Origin: Pycnococcus provasolii
Taxonomy: Eukaryota > Chlorophyta > Pseudoscourfieldiophyceae > Pseudoscourfieldiales > Pycnococcaceae
NCBI GenBank assembly: GCA_938743325.2
Contig: OW568874.1
Location: 124,001 to 188,000, forward strand
Length of the DNA stretch: 64,000 nt
Reading direction: 5' to 3'
Shown: positions 49,212 to 58,229 of the stretch, piece by piece
Numbering within the stretch: position 1 is the first letter of the stretch
How the letters are laid out: every line of letters starts with the position of its first letter
Program-made: the position numbers and the translations under genes
Notes under the pieces: generated by a model
Seen by the model: only the letters and a program-made list of their open reading frames with translations
Told to the model about the DNA's origin: nothing
The model's database searches: none

Positions 49212-50525
49212 ATGATGATGAGCACGATCACGACGACGACGGCGAGGAACTTGACATCATTTGACGACGCGCCCATGCCTGACGACGATGACGACATCAC
49301 GATGGCGCCGACGCCGGAGGAGGAGCAAGATCCTGAAGAGGAGGAGGAAGAAACAAAACAAACAGCAAACCTGCAAAATTTTACCGGCACAAGCATCACA
49401 ACAATTCTTGACAGCATGGAGGCGACGATGAGACACCGCATGGGAGGATACGCCGCTGCACGGCGGCAGAATCGGCGCGTGATGACGCCAGCGAGAGCCG
49501 TCACAGCATCGATGGTGCACTTCCTCGATCCCTCAACAGAAGGAAAAAAACAGTGCGCACCCGGCTATCAAGATGTGACTGGATCGTGGATTCATCGACA
49601 GACGTACTTGGATGCAAATTACCTGCAATATACCACCACCAGCAGCCTCCTCCTTCCTCCCGCTGACGACTACTACGACAACAACAAGGAAGAAGAAGAG
49701 GCGCCGCCGGCGACTGAAGAAGACGAAGACAGCAGTAGTAGTACCACCACCGCTGGCATGCGTAAGGCAGGGAACATGGAGGCGTTGCAACCGAGAAGGT
49801 ACCGTTATGCAAACCAAGTCGACGGTAGGACGATGTGCTTGCCGAAAGCAATCAGCATCGTCGCTGGCGGCTACTTGTTCCCCAAATACGCGGATACCTC
49901 CACCATGCTATTCCTTTCCGTACCGGAGATGCATCTCGTGAACGATCTGTGCCCACGAGGTTACGTCGACATGTCCATTTACTTCGTCACAGCGCGCGAA
50001 GGACAACGGTGTATTCTGCACACACCAGGCGGGCTTTGGAGGAACTATTTCGGAAATCATACCAGTTGGGCGATGGTTGTGATTGTGGTGCTAGCCGCGT
50101 GCGTTGTCGCCGGCCTGTACTGGTCATACAGGCGATCTGTTGCGCGGGCGACTCGCATGCGCGATACGACTGCTGCAGAGGCTGCCGTCTACGCGCTCAC
50201 CTTGCCGACAGCTGCGACTCCAGGATCATCACCAACACGCCTGTCCGAAGCTGCAATAGCATCTATCCCGTGCATAACACCAAACGAAAAGGATGATGAT
50301 TCGGTCTGTGCCATCTGCCTTCAGCCACTCAGTGAGGGCAAGAACAAAGCTGTCGACGAGGAGTCACAAGCAGCCTCTCCGAGTGCAGGCTTAGTCAAGC
50401 AGCTGCCATCGTGTGGACATATCTTCCATGCCGCTTGCTTGGATGCTTGGCTGCGCGTGAGCACAACATGTCCCACGTGCCGAGCAAATGTTGAGCAGAA
50501 GAGCGAGTGTGAGAGTGACAGTTGA
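49212..50525 (+). CDS. Membrane-anchored RING-H2 E3 ubiquitin ligase (437 residues)
   Basis: A long acidic, low-complexity N-terminal part contains a predicted luminal region with Cys (QCAPGYQDVTGSW, CLPKAISIVAGGYLFPKY, LCPRGYVDM). One membrane helix follows at about 286-306 (WAMVVIVVLAACVVAGLYW). The C-terminal RING-H2 (366-425) reads CAICLQPL...LPSCGHIFHAACLDAW...CPTCR, with a longer than usual loop between the first two Cys pairs. The layout is like plant ATL or animal RNF13-type ligases. It ends 53 bases from the convergent UBE2T-like gene. Partner E2 unknown. Confidence 0.82.
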   Translation: MMMSTITTTTARNLTSFDDAPMPDDDDDITMAPTPEEEQDPEEEEEETKQTANLQNFTGTSITTILDSMEATMRHRMGGYAAARRQNRRVMTPARAVTASMVHFLDPSTEGKKQCAPGYQDVTGSWIHRQTYLDANYLQYTTTSSLLLPPADDYYDNNKEEEEAPPATEEDEDSSSSTTTAGMRKAGNMEALQPRRYRYANQVDGRTMCLPKAISIVAGGYLFPKYADTSTMLFLSVPEMHLVNDLCPRGYVDMSIYFVTAREGQRCILHTPGGLWRNYFGNHTSWAMVVIVVLAACVVAGLYWSYRRSVARATRMRDTTAAEAAVYALTLPTAATPGSSPTRLSEAAIASIPCITPNEKDDDSVCAICLQPLSEGKNKAVDEESQAASPSAGLVKQLPSCGHIFHAACLDAWLRVSTTCPTCRANVEQKSECESDS

Positions 50526-50578
50526 AAGAAGTAATAGTACTACACATTGTTCGTACAAGATTGCACATACAGAGCGTA

Positions 50579-51382
50579 TCAATCCCACCAACCCTCCTCT
50601 TCTTCTTCCTCCTCCTCCTCCTGTTCCTGTTGTTCCTGTTGTTCCTGCTTGTGCTCATGTTTCTGCTCAACAAGTTTTGGTGGTGACTCGTCCTTTGCGT
50701 CCTTCGTCGCTGCCGTTCCACCTGCCGCTGCCGGCGTTGCCGCCGCCGCGACAACGGCATCTGTGCCGCCGCCGTTATGCGCTGTCGTGTCAAGGCGCGC
50801 ACGCTTGGCCGTTGGACTGCCACCGTCTTCTTTGCGGTCGTCTGAGGCAAGTCTTTCCGTCGCGGCAGCAGGACCGTCGAGTTTCGCCGAGGTGTTTCCA
50901 ATGGCGTATCTCTGCGTCCACTCGCGTGCGAGTGCGTCGAACGCGGCGCGGTCTCTCAGGTACAGTTCCGACGCCTCTGCCATGAGTCCGTCGTCCGGGT
51001 TTGCGTGCGAGAGAAGCAGCTGCACGGCGGTGAGCACGGATCCGATGTTCCAGCTTGGTTTCCACGACCCTTTGGGCGGCAGGTGTAGTACGTCGAGGCA
51101 TATGAGTCCTGCTGAGTCGACGTTCGGGTGGTAGACGCGCGTTTCGAATCGCACGGTGGGTGGTTCGAACGGGTACCTGTTCGGAATAGCGATGTTGATA
51201 TGGAATCGTCCACCTGCGTACGGCGTATCGGACGGTCCAAGCAGGACGGCTTGCCATGAGGTTAGATTATCATCTGAGCGTGGGTATGCGGAGATGCCCT
51301 CCGTGGGACTTAGTAAGAGTTGGTGATATTCACGCGTGAGACGAGACATGAGCACCGATGAGGATGACGACGATGACGCCAT
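50579..51382 (-). CDS. UBE2T: Ubiquitin-conjugating enzyme E2, UBE2T/UBC37 type (267 residues)
   Basis: The UBC fold covers about residues 10-165. Marks are HPN (85-87), catalytic Cys95 in GLICLDVL, and the stretch HLPPKGSWKPSWNIGSVLTA followed by LLLSHANPDDGLMAEAS, which is characteristic of UBE2T, the E2 that works with FANCL to monoubiquitinate FANCD2/FANCI. Other E2 classes lack the LPPKG-W-P insert in this form. The C-terminal 100 residues are low complexity, ending in an acidic Glu run. The FANCL gene lies about 7 kb to the right. Confidence 0.85.
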   Translation of the reverse strand: MASSSSSSSVLMSRLTREYHQLLLSPTEGISAYPRSDDNLTSWQAVLLGPSDTPYAGGRFHINIAIPNRYPFEPPTVRFETRVYHPNVDSAGLICLDVLHLPPKGSWKPSWNIGSVLTAVQLLLSHANPDDGLMAEASELYLRDRAAFDALAREWTQRYAIGNTSAKLDGPAAATERLASDDRKEDGGSPTAKRARLDTTAHNGGGTDAVVAAAATPAAAGGTAATKDAKDESPPKLVEQKHEHKQEQQEQQEQEEEEEEEEEGWWD

Positions 51383-51589
51383 TGCTTGCTAGTATTCTTC
51401 AAAGAAATCAACACGGAAAAATGACAGAGGCCTGCTTTGGGAGGAGGGAAAAGCAAAAACGGCAAAGCAGGCACGTAATAGGGGTACAATCCTAGGAGGG
51501 ATCCCGAATATAACGGCGAAGTTACTCCTGGTATTCCACCTATTTTCAGCCTGTTTTCCGCCCCTTGGCTTGTCTTAACATGTCTGGAC

Positions 51590-52735
51590 ATGTCGGAGTA
51601 TGGCGAAATCAACTTATTTTTTTCAAACTTATCGGCTGGGAGTGACACTGCCAACATGAACATGAATATGAACATGGACATGAATATGGATATGGACGGC
51701 GTCGTGCGACCAATATCCATAGGTAGTTCCCAGCAAGCGTTTGCCCTCTTACCACCCGTGTTTCCCACCGCGCACGCACCCTCGTTGGCGCAACTGCCCG
51801 AATCTGGCGGGCTTCTATTGGCGTTCTTTGCGGGGGACGCGGAGGGTGGGGACGGCGTCGCCATCGTCGGGTCGCGACTCGAAAAGAACGCGGAAGGCTT
51901 GGAGCGGTGGACAACGCCGGCAGTGATCTCGAAAGAAAATCATAGGAGCAACCAGAACCCGGTATTGTTCGTGACGGGTGAGAGGCATGTGGCCCTACTC
52001 CACTCAAGCCAGGAGGCTTTCAAAGGACAGGGAACGGCGGAAGTGCGCATCGTGCGCTCGGCTGACGGTGGCGTGAGTTGGAATATGCCCACGACGTTGT
52101 TCCAGAAGGCGGGAGCCTTCACTAAAAACCACGTGCTAAGGTCCGTCGACGGGGAACTTTTGCTGCCAATGTACTATACGCCAGACGGCTTCTTCAAGAA
52201 CGAGACGCACTACTCGAGCATTCAAAGAAGTAAGGACGACGGTGTGACGTGGACTGAGACAGTTATGCCCGGTACGCTCGGCAAGTGCGTGCAGCCCAGC
52301 GTCGTGCGCCTTAAGGGCGGTCATGGGAGGCTGCTCGCCTTTTACCGAAGTCGCTCGGCGGACTTCATCTACAAGGCGAGCTCTGAGGACGACGGGAAGA
52401 CTTGGACGGAACCCACGCCAACGCAGTTGCCGAATAACAACAGCGGCATACAAGCCGCGGTTCTGAGGGGCAGCGGCGCGATTGTGGTTGCGTTCAACAA
52501 TCACAAGGGCTCGGACAGGAGAACGCCTCTCACTCTCGCGATGTCTTGCGACGACGGCGCGAGCTGGCCGCACGTGCGCAACCTTGACACGACGTCAGCG
52601 GAGCTCAGCTATCCCACCTTGCTTGAGGATGTGCTTGATGGCGGCGTGCTTCACGTCGCGTGGACGTTTGGCCGGCGCACGATCCGGTACGCTCGTCTCG
52701 CGGGCGTCGAGGCGTGGCTGACCGCTCCAAGCTGA
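51590..52735 (+). CDS. BNR/Asp-box sialidase-fold protein (381 residues)
   Basis: Four Asp-box motifs of the form S-x-D-x-G-x-S/T-W are visible (SADGGVSW, SKDDGVTW, SEDDGKTW, SCDDGASW), spaced as in six-bladed beta-propellers of the sialidase superfamily. Other family-like segments are LLLAFFAGDAEG near the start, NQNPVLF, LLLPMYY and VQPSVVRL. The catalytic Arg triad cannot be assigned with confidence, so hydrolase activity on sialic or Kdn-type sugars is not proven. The N-terminus has an odd Met-Asn run (MNMNMNMDMNMDMD) that may not be translated if a later Met is used. No obvious signal peptide. Confidence 0.78.
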   Translation: MSEYGEINLFFSNLSAGSDTANMNMNMNMDMNMDMDGVVRPISIGSSQQAFALLPPVFPTAHAPSLAQLPESGGLLLAFFAGDAEGGDGVAIVGSRLEKNAEGLERWTTPAVISKENHRSNQNPVLFVTGERHVALLHSSQEAFKGQGTAEVRIVRSADGGVSWNMPTTLFQKAGAFTKNHVLRSVDGELLLPMYYTPDGFFKNETHYSSIQRSKDDGVTWTETVMPGTLGKCVQPSVVRLKGGHGRLLAFYRSRSADFIYKASSEDDGKTWTEPTPTQLPNNNSGIQAAVLRGSGAIVVAFNNHKGSDRRTPLTLAMSCDDGASWPHVRNLDTTSAELSYPTLLEDVLDGGVLHVAWTFGRRTIRYARLAGVEAWLTAPS

Positions 52736-53054
52736 CTTCCGACTCGCACTCCATAGCATAGACTACCCGTATCCCCTTATGTACCGTACTGAAACTGAGA
52801 TTGAAATGAATGCAAAAACAAAAGGCAAAAAGCCAGGCATGCCAACGAGAATCCTACGGTACGGTAAGTAACATCGTGTACTATAGAACATGCCATATAA
52901 CTGTAAACATACCTCCCGAAAGGCGACATTCGTGATTCGTCGAGGGGGAGGGGGAGGTGGTGGAGGAGAGAAATTCAGTCCCGATCAATTTCCCCGTTCG
53001 GGGGGATTTAGTTTGATCCCCTCCCCGACCAAGATCCCCGTTATTTCAGATCAG
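52736..53054. other. Intergenic, no gene seen
   Basis: It contains a G-rich tract (GAGGGGGAGGGGGAGGTGG, about 52943-52961) and a run of TTCCCCGTTCGGGGGGATT-type short inverted motifs at about 52989-53040. No coding signal. Confidence 0.5.
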
Positions 53055-53588
53055 CCTTCAGGTTGCCCGGTTGCCGGTTGCCCCCTGTCTCGATAGTTTG
53101 TCTCCACCAGGAAGGTGGTACGGCTTGTGAGCTTGCCACGATGTCGGCGCCATGGCGTCGTCGCAGGCGGTGGTGGCGCGCGTAGCGGCGCAGCCTGAGG
53201 CGTTGGGCTTAAAGGCTGGCTTACTGGGTGGCTGGTGGGTGTGAGTGTGCCTCATGTAAGAACATGTAACAACTTCCTCAACATCAAACCAACATGGAGG
53301 GTAAAGGCGACCTTAAGGGAGGGTGGGTTGACCTTAAGGTTGTATACAACGAGATGTTGTTGACGATGTTACAACATTAACTTACATGAGGTATACTTAC
53401 GCCTCACCAGTCCACCAGCTCACCAGCTGAACACCTCAGGCTTCGCCGCTATGCGCGCCACAACCGCCGGCGACGACGCCATGGCGCCGACATCGTGGCA
53501 AGCTCCCAAGCCGTACCACCTTCCTGGTGGAGACAAGCTGTCGAGACAGGGGGCAACCGGGCAACCGTAAAGGTACAACCTGAAGGAG
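53055..53588. mobile_element. Foldback element: about 230-bp inverted repeat with 70-base loop
   Basis: The left arm (about 53055-53282) and right arm (about 53356-53588) are reverse complements with few differences. For example, TGTCTCCACCAGGAAGGTGG on the left is matched by CCACCTTCCTGGTGGAGACA on the right, and the arms end with CCTTCAGGTTG and CAACCTGAAGG. The left arm has a small deletion near its outer end. The loop holds two AAGG-rich strings. It could be a foldback/MITE-like transposon or a hairpin RNA source. Mirror-image frames in the arms (APTSWQA.KPYHLPGGD) are a consequence of the repeat. Confidence 0.85.
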
Positions 53589-53905
53589 GGAAGGTACTCG
53601 TACCGTAAAGGTTTACAACCTTGTCATCTCCCCTCCAAGCCTCCAAGGTTTCCCCCGTCAGCGTATGTAAGTACTACCCGTGCAAGAGACCTGTGCAAGA
53701 GACCTGTGCAAGAGTCTTCCACCAGGGGCCAGAGGGTTCTTTGAGGCGATCCCTAAGGACTACCTTTAACCCCCCCGAAGGGTCGTTCCAATCAACTTCC
53801 AAGGGGTATCATACGGGTATCATGAACGGGACGCCACGGGACAACAGAACAAACAAAAAATCAATAAACGGAATGTCATCATTGTTAGTACATAGTAACG
53901 TGATT
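53589..53905. other. Intergenic, no gene seen
   Basis: It includes a short direct repeat (GCAAGAGACCTGTGCAAGAG at about 53682-53712). The 106-codon frame at 53621-53941 lacks motifs and coding-like composition. Confidence 0.5.
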
Positions 53906-53911
53906 CGGAAT

Positions 53912-54054
53912 CACGTGATTGACAAATTGTCACGTGACTAGTAGCGCCTCTGCGACTTAACTGTCACGTGACCCTCCGTTCTCGTGGTGATTTCACCTCA
54001 CCGTTCCATGAGCCTCTGATTCCGCGACTTTGCGTTCACGTGAAAGGTCACGTG
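53912..54054. promoter_or_regulatory. Cluster of five CACGTG (G-box) motifs
   Basis: CACGTG occurs at 53912, 53931, 53965, 54037 and 54049, mostly as TCACGTGA, within 143 bases. The cluster lies 265-407 bases before the start of the two-repeat protein gene. In plants and algae such sites bind bHLH/bZIP factors and are common in light- and clock-regulated promoters. Confidence 0.7.
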
Positions 54055-54318
54055 TTCTATGTTTCACTCACTCAAGAGAGTGAGTGCGTGTTTGTTACCC
54101 TTACATACATACCGAAGTATGTAATAGGCGGCCGACCTGTTGTTGTTACCTGTACGGTACCGTAAGTACTACTTCTAGAAGCGTCAACGCACTTACTTGA
54201 GGCTCGTCGACGGTCCTTCTTCGCTCGCCCTTCCCCTTCCCATCATCTTACTTGTCATTCTTCACTTTTTATTCTTGTGATCTCTGTCTCTTCACCTTTT
54301 TCACCTTACACTAACAAT

Positions 54319-55137
54319 ATGCCGACCGAAGGAATGGCCCTCAAGGGAAAGCCCACGCTGCACATCTACCTCTCCGTGCCGGCCGCCAACGAAACCGCCG
54401 CGGATACGCTCTTCAAGACCCACGTCGGGTTCATGAAGAAAACGCACGCCATCGGTGCCATCGGAACGGCCCCGCGCCTCCTCGAGTACAGCATCGCCAA
54501 GGGAAAGGAACTCAACGACCCTATGGACCCGTCCAAGGGAGAGACGGGAAACTTCCTCTACTGCATGAGCGAGGTGTACGCTGCGGGCGAGGACGTCCCG
54601 GCGCACTTCGCCGCGGCGGAGAAGAACTGGGAGATGATGCCCAAGTTCATGGAGTGCATCCAGAACTTCGGAAAGCACGTGGACATCGGAAGCCCCGTGC
54701 TTACCTGCTACTCCGACGGCGTGACCGAACCTTGCACGACGCAGGTCGGAGATGCCACCTTGTACGTCTCCTACACGTGCCCAGCGTCCGCCGAGGCGGA
54801 GATGGACGCCTTCTTCAAGGACCACGAGAAGTTCATGAGGGACTTCCACACGTTTGACAAGAGCGCGGACGACTCCGCCACGCCGCGTCTGACCAGCTTC
54901 CACGTCAGCAAGATGAAGGAACTCAACGACCCGATGGACCCGTCCAAGGGTGAGACCGGAAACTTCAAGTACATGATGAGCGAGACGTACTGCGCGCCCA
55001 CCGGCGTGTCTGGTCACATGGCCATCGCCGCGTCCAAGTGGGGTCCCGGCTTTGCCAAGTTCAACGAGCTGACGGGCAAGTACGCGACGTTCGTCGCGCC
55101 GGGACTTGCGACCGTGTGCGGCACGATGCACGTCTAA
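54319..55137 (+). CDS. Two-repeat soluble protein of unknown function, strongly codon-biased (272 residues)
   Basis: The start is the first ATG (54319, MPTEGMALKG) in an AACAATATG context. The protein is an internal duplication: ELNDPMDPSKGETGNF recurs identically in both halves (about residues 65 and 203), each followed by an (Y/K)YxMSE(V/T)Y segment and preceded by a HxxFMxxxH-like helix (THVGFMKKTHAIG; DHEKFMRDFHTF). The halves could be two dimeric alpha-beta-barrel-like domains, but I cannot name the family. Almost all Lys, Phe, Ile and Asp codons end in G or C (AAG, TTC, ATC, GAC), more so than in neighbouring genes, which suggests very high expression. The upstream G-box cluster fits light or clock control. 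Confidence 0.75.
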   Translation: MPTEGMALKGKPTLHIYLSVPAANETAADTLFKTHVGFMKKTHAIGAIGTAPRLLEYSIAKGKELNDPMDPSKGETGNFLYCMSEVYAAGEDVPAHFAAAEKNWEMMPKFMECIQNFGKHVDIGSPVLTCYSDGVTEPCTTQVGDATLYVSYTCPASAEAEMDAFFKDHEKFMRDFHTFDKSADDSATPRLTSFHVSKMKELNDPMDPSKGETGNFKYMMSETYCAPTGVSGHMAIAASKWGPGFAKFNELTGKYATFVAPGLATVCGTMHV

Positions 55138-55251
55138 AGAAAGTGCGCAGAAAGAATAATAGAGCAGACGCCGTATTGATTCATGAATGATTGAAATCAA
55201 AAATTCTTCAATTTCTACTTAGCTCGTATATGATACAAAGTACAATCCGCC

Positions 55252-56433
55252 TCACTCCCACTCGTCATCGTCGCCGCCAGCGTCCCACTCGGACGCATCT
55301 CCAACGGCAGCTGGTGCATCCGCCTCCCAACCCACGTCGTCGTTGTCGTCTGTGGCCTGCTTGCCACCCGCCTCCACCGGCGCTTCCTCGGGCATATTCT
55401 CGGTGAGCAATTCCACCTTCACCTCAGCGTCGTCAGCCTTAAGACCACCAGCTTGTGCCGCGGCGCGCCAGAGGTCGCCGCGACCGGCACCTCGTCCAGC
55501 TGCGCCAGTCAAACCTAGCAGGTGCTGCCCAGCCTCCAAGCGCCGCCGTTTCTCGGCATCCATGCGACGCATGTATTCGCTGAGAGGCTCGAAGGGGGGT
55601 GGCGAGCCGTGCATACGGCAACGCTCCAGGCACCGTTCGAGCACTGCCAGCAAGCCAAACATGACACCGCTGTCGTCCTTTGCGTTCGTCGCGTCGGCTC
55701 CGGCAGCTGCAGGCGCGGCGGCTGCCGCTTGTGTTGCACTCGCCTCCTCGACATCTGCACCGCAGCGCGGGCAAGTCGGATTCGCCTCCATAGCGTCCAT
55801 GAAGAGGTCGGCAGCCTCGTAGCCCTCGTAGCGACTGTTGCAGTTGTTGCACACGAAGCACAGGGAAGCGTCAGCGCGCGCCGCCGCCTCTGACGCCGAC
55901 GCGTTGATGTCCCCCCCAGCTGCCGCTGTTCTCGCGAGGTGTATGCGCATGTTGATGACGTCCGCAAAGTGCGCGTGGTCGACGCGGCAGTACGTGAGCG
56001 TTCGTTTGACCATAACTGGCGGTTCGTCCGTCGGCGCCGCCCCTGCAACGTGTTCCATCGGCACGTTCCTGATTGCAGATTCTCGCAGTACGCACTGGTC
56101 TTGTTCGAGCATGACGAGTGCCTTTGCGACTTGTTTTTTCCCTAGTCCAAGTTCAGAGGCAAGTTCGTCTTCACGCACCCATCCTCGCGGTGCGATAGTC
56201 GTCAAAAGCACGGAGGCAAGGCCACGAGACGAAGAAGACGAATCATTCACGTCGTAAAACTTCCTCTTCGTTCCTACAGCCCCCTCCCCTAAGTGAAGAC
56301 CACCAGAGGCACCATCAGAGGCACCACTAACACCACCACCCGATGACCGAGTCGCGTCTGAAAGCGACGCGTAGATCGCGTGCGCAACCACCTGCACAAG
56401 CAAGTCCCAAGGAGTGGAACTCGCGAACGACAT
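55252..56433 (-). CDS. GTF2E1: Transcription initiation factor IIE subunit alpha (393 residues)
   Basis: TFIIE alpha recruits TFIIH to the RNA polymerase II preinitiation complex. The start MSFASSTPWD is supported by a first helix (LLVQVVAHAIYASL); upstream frame up to 56604 is probably leader. Seen: a winged-helix region (about 70-125: TIAPRGWVREDELASELGLG followed by KKQVAKALVMLEQD), a TYCRVDHAHFADVINMRIH segment, and a zinc ribbon with CNNC (195, 198) and CPRC (221, 224). The C-terminus is acidic and ends DDDEWE, as in the family. Inserts of Ser/Gly and Ala lengthen linkers. Confidence 0.88.
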   Translation of the reverse strand: MSFASSTPWDLLVQVVAHAIYASLSDATRSSGGGVSGASDGASGGLHLGEGAVGTKRKFYDVNDSSSSSRGLASVLLTTIAPRGWVREDELASELGLGKKQVAKALVMLEQDQCVLRESAIRNVPMEHVAGAAPTDEPPVMVKRTLTYCRVDHAHFADVINMRIHLARTAAAGGDINASASEAAARADASLCFVCNNCNSRYEGYEAADLFMDAMEANPTCPRCGADVEEASATQAAAAAPAAAGADATNAKDDSGVMFGLLAVLERCLERCRMHGSPPPFEPLSEYMRRMDAEKRRRLEAGQHLLGLTGAAGRGAGRGDLWRAAAQAGGLKADDAEVKVELLTENMPEEAPVEAGGKQATDDNDDVGWEADAPAAVGDASEWDAGGDDDEWE

Positions 56434-56514
56434 TTTTGGACTCGGAGGGGAAAATGAAGGGAAAATCGCGGCGGCATATTTTACAGGTTTTTCTAACAAT
56501 GCCCAACAGGTATG

Positions 56515-56562
56515 CCCAACCCCTAAACTCAATGTCTGAGTTAGGGGTTGGGGTTTGCAGTT
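56515..56562. promoter_or_regulatory. Telo-box palindrome upstream of TFIIE alpha
   Basis: CCCAACCCCTAA on one side and TTAGGGGTTGGG on the other form an inverted repeat of about 16 bases per arm (with one extra base) around a short loop, about 85-130 bases before the TFIIE alpha start codon. The AACCCCTAA core recurs in the FANCL promoter. Confidence 0.6.
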
Positions 56563-56686
56563 GCGTTTGGGTTCGGTCACCCCACTCAGTAGCACGCAAA
56601 GCACGCCACCTGCACCAAACGACCTTATACAGAGTTAGTTTACATTGGGCTTCTTGAAGAAGCCACTTCTTCAGAGACTTGCGCAT

Positions 56687-58084
56687 TCACGTGCGCAGAT
56701 TGCGCTTTCTTACGGCCGCTTTCTTGCCCACCGCGTATCCGAGGAAGTCGGGGTACGACGTCCAGCCTGATGACGCGTAATACGTGTAAGGAGTGCTCGG
56801 AATATCGTAGGGCCTCGCGCCTGACGCACTCCACGCATCCCACTCCTTACAGCTCTTCAGACCGAGCGTACGCACGTATTCACGCGCATCCTCAAAGCTG
56901 CGAAACTCACCAGTCACCTTGCCGATCTTGTATCCGAGGAAGTCGGGGCACGACAGCCAGCCTGATGACGCGTAATACTTGTGAGGATCGCCCGGAATGT
57001 CGTAAGGTCTCGCGCCTGACGAGCTCCACGCATCCCACTCCTGCTTGCTCTTCAGACCGAGCGTGCGCACGTACGTGCGCGCATCCTCAAAGCTGCGATA
57101 TTCGCCAGCTACGTTGCCGATCTTGTATCCGAGGAAGTCGCCGTACGACGTCCAACCTGATGACGCATAATACGCATCAGGATTGCTCGGAATATCGTAA
57201 GGTCTCGCGCCTGACGCCCTCCAAGCCTTCCACTCCCTCTCGCTCTTCAGACCGAGCGTGTGCACATATACGCGCGATTCCTCGAAGCTTCGAAAGTCCG
57301 TACGTTGTCTAACCCGCGCTTCCTTGCCCACCGCGTATCCGAGGAAGTCGCCGAACGACAGCCAGTCTGATGACGCGTAATACGTATAAGGATCGCCTGG
57401 AATATCGTAAGGCCTCGCGCCTGACGAGCTCCACGCATCCCACTCCTGCTTGCTCTTTAGACCGAGCGTGCGCACGTACGCGCGTGCATCCTCGAACGAG
57501 CGATACGAGCCAGCCACTTTGCCCACTGCATATCCGAGGAAGTCGCCGAACGACAGCCAGCCTGATGACGCGTATGTCCGATGGGGACTGCTTGGAATGT
57601 CGAAAGGCCTCGCGCCTGACGCACTCCACGCCTCCCACTCCTCCTTGCCCTTCAGACCGAGCGTGTGCACGTACGCGCGCGCATCGTCGAAGCTGCGATA
57701 CTCGCCAGCCACCTTGCCAATCTGGTATCCGAGGAAGTCGCCGTACGACGTCCAGCCTGCTGATTTGTACGTCCGTTCAGGAGCGCTTGGAATGTCGTGA
57801 GGCCTCGCGCCTGACGCCCTCCAAGTCTTCCACTCCTTCGCACTCTTCAGACCGAGCGTGCGCACGTACGCGCGTGCCTCCTCGAACGAGCGAAACTCGC
57901 GACGCGCATTCTGGCCAGCCGCAAGCACGACGAAGTCGCCGGACGACGTCCCGCGTGATGACGCGTACACACGGCACAATGATATGGCGGCGTGGCCCGT
58001 GCGCATGGGCATAGCGCGCGTGCGCACGTGTGCGTGCCCAACACCCACCCACCCACCACGTGGCTTGAGCGCGCACGGCGGCAT
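56687..58084 (-). CDS. Protein of six phage-integrase-type (INT_rpt-like) repeats (465 residues)
   Basis: Six repeats of about 63-70 residues follow a short N-terminal part. Each has the frame (F/Y)RSFE(D/E)AR.YVRTLGLKS, then EW..W..SGARP.DIP..P...Y, then SGW.S(Y/F)GDFLGY. This matches the repeat known from algal and giant-virus proteins as the phage-integrase repeat unit. No integrase catalytic domain is present. The Arg-rich N-terminus (VRTRAMPMRTGHAAISLCRV) could be an organelle presequence, with Met 58012 or 58006 as alternative starts. Its role is unknown; DNA binding is a guess. It is divergent from FANCL. Confidence 0.75.
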   Translation of the reverse strand: MPPCALKPRGGWVGVGHAHVRTRAMPMRTGHAAISLCRVYASSRGTSSGDFVVLAAGQNARREFRSFEEARAYVRTLGLKSAKEWKTWRASGARPHDIPSAPERTYKSAGWTSYGDFLGYQIGKVAGEYRSFDDARAYVHTLGLKGKEEWEAWSASGARPFDIPSSPHRTYASSGWLSFGDFLGYAVGKVAGSYRSFEDARAYVRTLGLKSKQEWDAWSSSGARPYDIPGDPYTYYASSDWLSFGDFLGYAVGKEARVRQRTDFRSFEESRVYVHTLGLKSEREWKAWRASGARPYDIPSNPDAYYASSGWTSYGDFLGYKIGNVAGEYRSFEDARTYVRTLGLKSKQEWDAWSSSGARPYDIPGDPHKYYASSGWLSCPDFLGYKIGKVTGEFRSFEDAREYVRTLGLKSCKEWDAWSASGARPYDIPSTPYTYYASSGWTSYPDFLGYAVGKKAAVRKRNLRT

Positions 58085-58229
58085 GCGGAGACGAAATCTC
58101 GCGTCAAAAGGGGATCAGACGCGCCAAACCCCTAACCCCTAAACCCGTTTATTGTTTTTCCCGCCCTGGTTTTCCTCCGACTGTCCGAGCTGTTCTTCTT
58201 TTGTGGGTCACGTCATTCGCCAGAGCAGC
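58085..58229. promoter_or_regulatory. Short bidirectional promoter of the INT-repeat and FANCL genes
   Basis: Only 145 bases separate the two start codons. The segment has CCCCTAACCCCTAAACCC at about 58129-58146, two overlapping telo-box-like units. Such motifs are known in plant promoters of growth-linked genes. Confidence 0.5.
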
